Assembly: GCA_964547485.1 (NCBI GenBank) | Contig: CAZJNU010000037.1 | Coordinates: 1-24,917, forward strand | From: JACJWR01 sp964547485 | GTDB lineage: Bacteria > Actinomycetota > Actinomycetes > S36-B12 > UBA10799 | DNA length: 24,917 bases | Reading direction: 5' to 3' | Shown: positions 22,877-24,917 of the stretch, one piece after another | Position numbering within the stretch: position 1 is the first letter of the stretch | How the letters are laid out: the number at the start of each line of letters is the position of its first letter | Made by a program: the position numbers and the translations under genes | The notes under the pieces: model-generated | Databases searched by the model: none | Seen by the model: the letters and a program-made list of their open reading frames with translations, nothing else | Told to the model about the DNA's origin: nothing

Positions 22877-24917
22877 ATGAACGACGACCAAACGACCCAG
22901 TCCACCGGCGTTGAGGCGGCCGACACCGCTGTTGAGGCGGCCGACACCGCTGGCGTGACCGGTACCGAAGGGGTCGAGTCAGCACCCTCGGCGGGGAGTG
23001 TAGCTACCGGCAGCGCTGACGACCCCACCGACGGTGAGGCTGACGCAGCACCCCGCCGGCGCGGTCGGCGTCGGGCGGCATCGCGACCTGCCGGTCCGCC
23101 CGCGGCGTTCTTCTCGGCGGCGTCCGCACCTCCGACGGAACCGGCAGCCGTGCCCTCGGCACCGCCGGTCGCCGCTGTGGCCGCGGTCTTCCAGGCACCT
23201 GATCTCACACCTGCCCCGGCCCGGTCGAAGCCGTCGGGGGATGTCGGCGACTCCGGCGTCTCGTCCAATGGCGGCGAAGACGTTGGCGAGTCTGCGGGTC
23301 GGGATGCTGGCACAGCTGACGCCGCGGGGTCCGACGAGGCCCCCGCGGGTGACGTCGAGGCCGCGTCGAGCGATCGGCCAGCAGGTAAGCGTCGACGCCG
23401 CGGTGGACGCGGTCGTCGACGTAAGTCCGAGGATGGTACCGCCGACTCCGCGGCGGACGGGACCACGGCAACCGGCGGTGAGCAGCAGTCCGGTACCGGC
23501 CAGGGCGGCGAGGACAACTCCGCTGAAGGCCAGAGTGAGGGCGCTGGAGAGGGCCAGGGCGGCGGAAAGCGGCCGTCGGACGGCGACGGCGACGGTGACG
23601 GCGAACCCGGCACCCGTCGGCGCCGGCGGAGGCGCCGACGTGGTTCGTCGGGTGGCGACGCTCCGACCGGCGAGGACGATCCACCGAACACAGTGGTCAA
23701 GGTCCGCGAACCGCGGCGCGCCTCCGATGAGGTCACCGCGGTCAAGGGCTCGACCCGGCTGGAAGCGAAGAAGCAGCGCCGACGGGAGGGTCGGGAGTCT
23801 CGCGGTAGGCGGGCACCGATCCTCACCGAGGCTGAATTCCTGTCGCGCCGCGAGTCGGTCGACCGGCGGATGGTCGTCCGGCAGCGAGGCGAACTGACCC
23901 AGATCGGGGTGCTGGAGGACGACGTTTTGGTCGAGCACTACGTCAGCAATGCTGGCTCCGGGTCGTTGATTGGCAATGTCTATCTGGGCAAGGTCCAGAA
24001 TGTCCTGCCCAGCATGGAGGCGGCCTTCGTGGATCTGGGGCGCGGTCGCAACGCCGTGCTGTACGCCGGCGAGGTGAATTGGGACGCCGCAGGGTTGGAA
24101 GGACAGCCCAAGCGGATTGAGTTGGCGCTGAAGCCCGGTGACAGCGTGCTCGTGCAGGTGACCAAGGACCCGATGGGCCACAAAGGCGCCCGGCTGACCA
24201 GTCAGATTTCGCTGCCGGGTCGATTCCTGGTCTACGTCCCCGAGGGTGGCATGACCGGTATCAGCCGTAAACTCCCCGACCGGGAGCGGTCCCGACTGAA
24301 GAAGATCCTGCGTGCGGTGATGCCGGAGAATTCGGGCGTGATCGTACGGACCGCGGCCGAGGGTGCCTCCGAGGACGAACTCGCCAACGATGTCGCGCGG
24401 TTGGCTGAGCAGTGGGAGGCGATCCAGAAGAAGGCCGCAACGGCCTCCGCGCCGAGCCAATTGCGGGCCGAGCCCGACCTCGCGATCAAAGTCGTGCGCG
24501 ACATCTTCAATGAGGACTTCGCCGGGATGGTGGTGAGCGGCGACCAGGCATTTGCGGAGGTCAACGACTATGTGAATTCGGTGGCCCCGGACCTTGCACC
24601 GCGGCTGTCCAAGTGGACCAAGAATCAGGATGTCTTCACCGAATTCAGGATCGACGAACAGCTGGCGAAGGCCCTGGACCGCAAGGTGTGGTTGCCCTCC
24701 GGCGGTTCGCTGGTGATCGATCGGACCGAAGCGATGACGGTCGTGGATGTCAACACCGGCAAGTTCACAGGTAAGGGCGGCAACCTCGAGGAGACGGTCA
24801 CCCGGAACAACCTGGAGGCGGCCGAAGAGATCGTCCGGCAGCTGAGACTGCGCGATATCGGTGGCATCATCGTGGTCGACTTCATCGACATGGTGCTGGA
24901 GAACAATCGGGATCTCG
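22877..24917 (+). CDS. rne: Ribonuclease E/G family endoribonuclease (3' end outside the window)
   Basis: RNase E cuts single-stranded A/U-rich RNA in mRNA decay and rRNA/tRNA processing. 680 residues are present and the gene continues past the window. The catalytic region starts near residue 313, with an S1 domain at about 360-440 (SGSLIGNVYLGKVQNVLPSM) and the metal-binding aspartates D624 (VVDVN) and D668 (VVDFID). The zinc-link cysteines would lie beyond the end. Before it is a 312-residue, low-complexity extension rich in Asp, Gly, Ala and Ser. It has three Arg clusters, RRRGRRR (60-66), an Arg/Gly/Lys stretch (171-183) and nine consecutive Arg (247-255). Such extensions are known in actinobacterial RNase E. 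ATG 22877 is eight bases after AAGGGG; an in-frame ATG at 22871 is too close to it. Confidence 0.95.
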   Translation, partial: MNDDQTTQSTGVEAADTAVEAADTAGVTGTEGVESAPSAGSVATGSADDPTDGEADAAPRRRGRRRAASRPAGPPAAFFSAASAPPTEPAAVPSAPPVAAVAAVFQAPDLTPAPARSKPSGDVGDSGVSSNGGEDVGESAGRDAGTADAAGSDEAPAGDVEAASSDRPAGKRRRRGGRGRRRKSEDGTADSAADGTTATGGEQQSGTGQGGEDNSAEGQSEGAGEGQGGGKRPSDGDGDGDGEPGTRRRRRRRRRGSSGGDAPTGEDDPPNTVVKVREPRRASDEVTAVKGSTRLEAKKQRRREGRESRGRRAPILTEAEFLSRRESVDRRMVVRQRGELTQIGVLEDDVLVEHYVSNAGSGSLIGNVYLGKVQNVLPSMEAAFVDLGRGRNAVLYAGEVNWDAAGLEGQPKRIELALKPGDSVLVQVTKDPMGHKGARLTSQISLPGRFLVYVPEGGMTGISRKLPDRERSRLKKILRAVMPENSGVIVRTAAEGASEDELANDVARLAEQWEAIQKKAATASAPSQLRAEPDLAIKVVRDIFNEDFAGMVVSGDQAFAEVNDYVNSVAPDLAPRLSKWTKNQDVFTEFRIDEQLAKALDRKVWLPSGGSLVIDRTEAMTVVDVNTGKFTGKGGNLEETVTRNNLEAAEEIVRQLRLRDIGGIIVVDFIDMVLENNRDL
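22910..22951 (+). repeat. Perfect 21-bp tandem duplication in rne
   Basis: A 21-base unit at 22910-22930 is repeated exactly at 22931-22951. It encodes VEAADTA twice (residues 12-18 and 19-25) in the disordered N-terminus. It keeps the frame and probably marks a recent slippage or duplication. Confidence 0.9.

Noticed and set aside
22979..24460. Long minus-strand open frame opposite rne, and a 287-codon plus-strand frame at 23034-23897
   Set aside because: Both are shadows of the real rne frame, which has clear S1 and catalytic motifs and continues past the window end.
1..24917. CRISPR arrays, insertion sequences, prophage or integration sites
   Set aside because: No regularly spaced repeats, transposase-like frames or attachment-site duplications at the two tRNA genes were seen.

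Overview
The window reads as a chromosomal core segment of a high-GC Actinomycetota (class Actinomycetes). Signs are the gene order, two adjacent ClpP peptidase genes, frequent GTG and TTG starts, an RNase E with a long Arg-rich N-terminal extension, and the folC-DUF4233-ndk-mreBCD-mrdA-rodA-radical SAM-DUF2344-rne series, which as far as I recall matches Streptomyces and its relatives. I cannot place it below class level. A run of ten N bases and adjacent poor-looking G-runs near the left end show that this is a draft or metagenome-derived scaffold.

Layout. Bases 1-500 hold the last codons of an unidentified gene, a hairpin, an assembly gap and unreliable G-rich sequence. Bases 505-2718 are on the minus strand: a secreted Ala-rich helical protein, a VOC-fold protein paired with a short-chain dehydrogenase, and tRNA-Gly(TCC). 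A non-coding stretch of about 340 bp separates this block from tRNA-Pro(TGG) on the plus strand. Then comes the proteostasis cluster tig-clpP1-clpP2-clpX, followed by a secreted protein with two SH3-like repeats. A convergent region rich in hairpins (8755-9082) separates it from valS on the minus strand. A 90-bp divergent promoter region leads to folC, a DUF4233 membrane protein and ndk, then the rod-shape and cell-wall elongation operon mreB-mreC-mreD-mrdA-rodA. A B12-binding-type radical SAM protein and its DUF2344 partner (function unknown) follow, and the window ends inside rne.

How the genes work together. Trigger factor, ClpP1P2 and ClpX handle folding of nascent chains and ATP-driven proteolysis. 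MreB, MreC, MreD, PBP2 and RodA form the elongasome that builds lateral peptidoglycan. ValS, FolC and Ndk supply charged tRNA, polyglutamylated folates and nucleoside triphosphates. The mreC-to-rodA genes and the radical SAM/DUF2344 pair are joined by 4-base start/stop overlaps.

The window is mostly conserved housekeeping DNA, and I see no CRISPR array, phage, insertion sequence or clear new defence system. The points most worth checking are the unusual clade and reversed orientation of valS, the uncharacterised radical SAM/DUF2344 pair with a probable second metal-cluster motif, an 89-residue acidic tail on trigger factor, two secreted repeat proteins, and several structured intergenic repeats.
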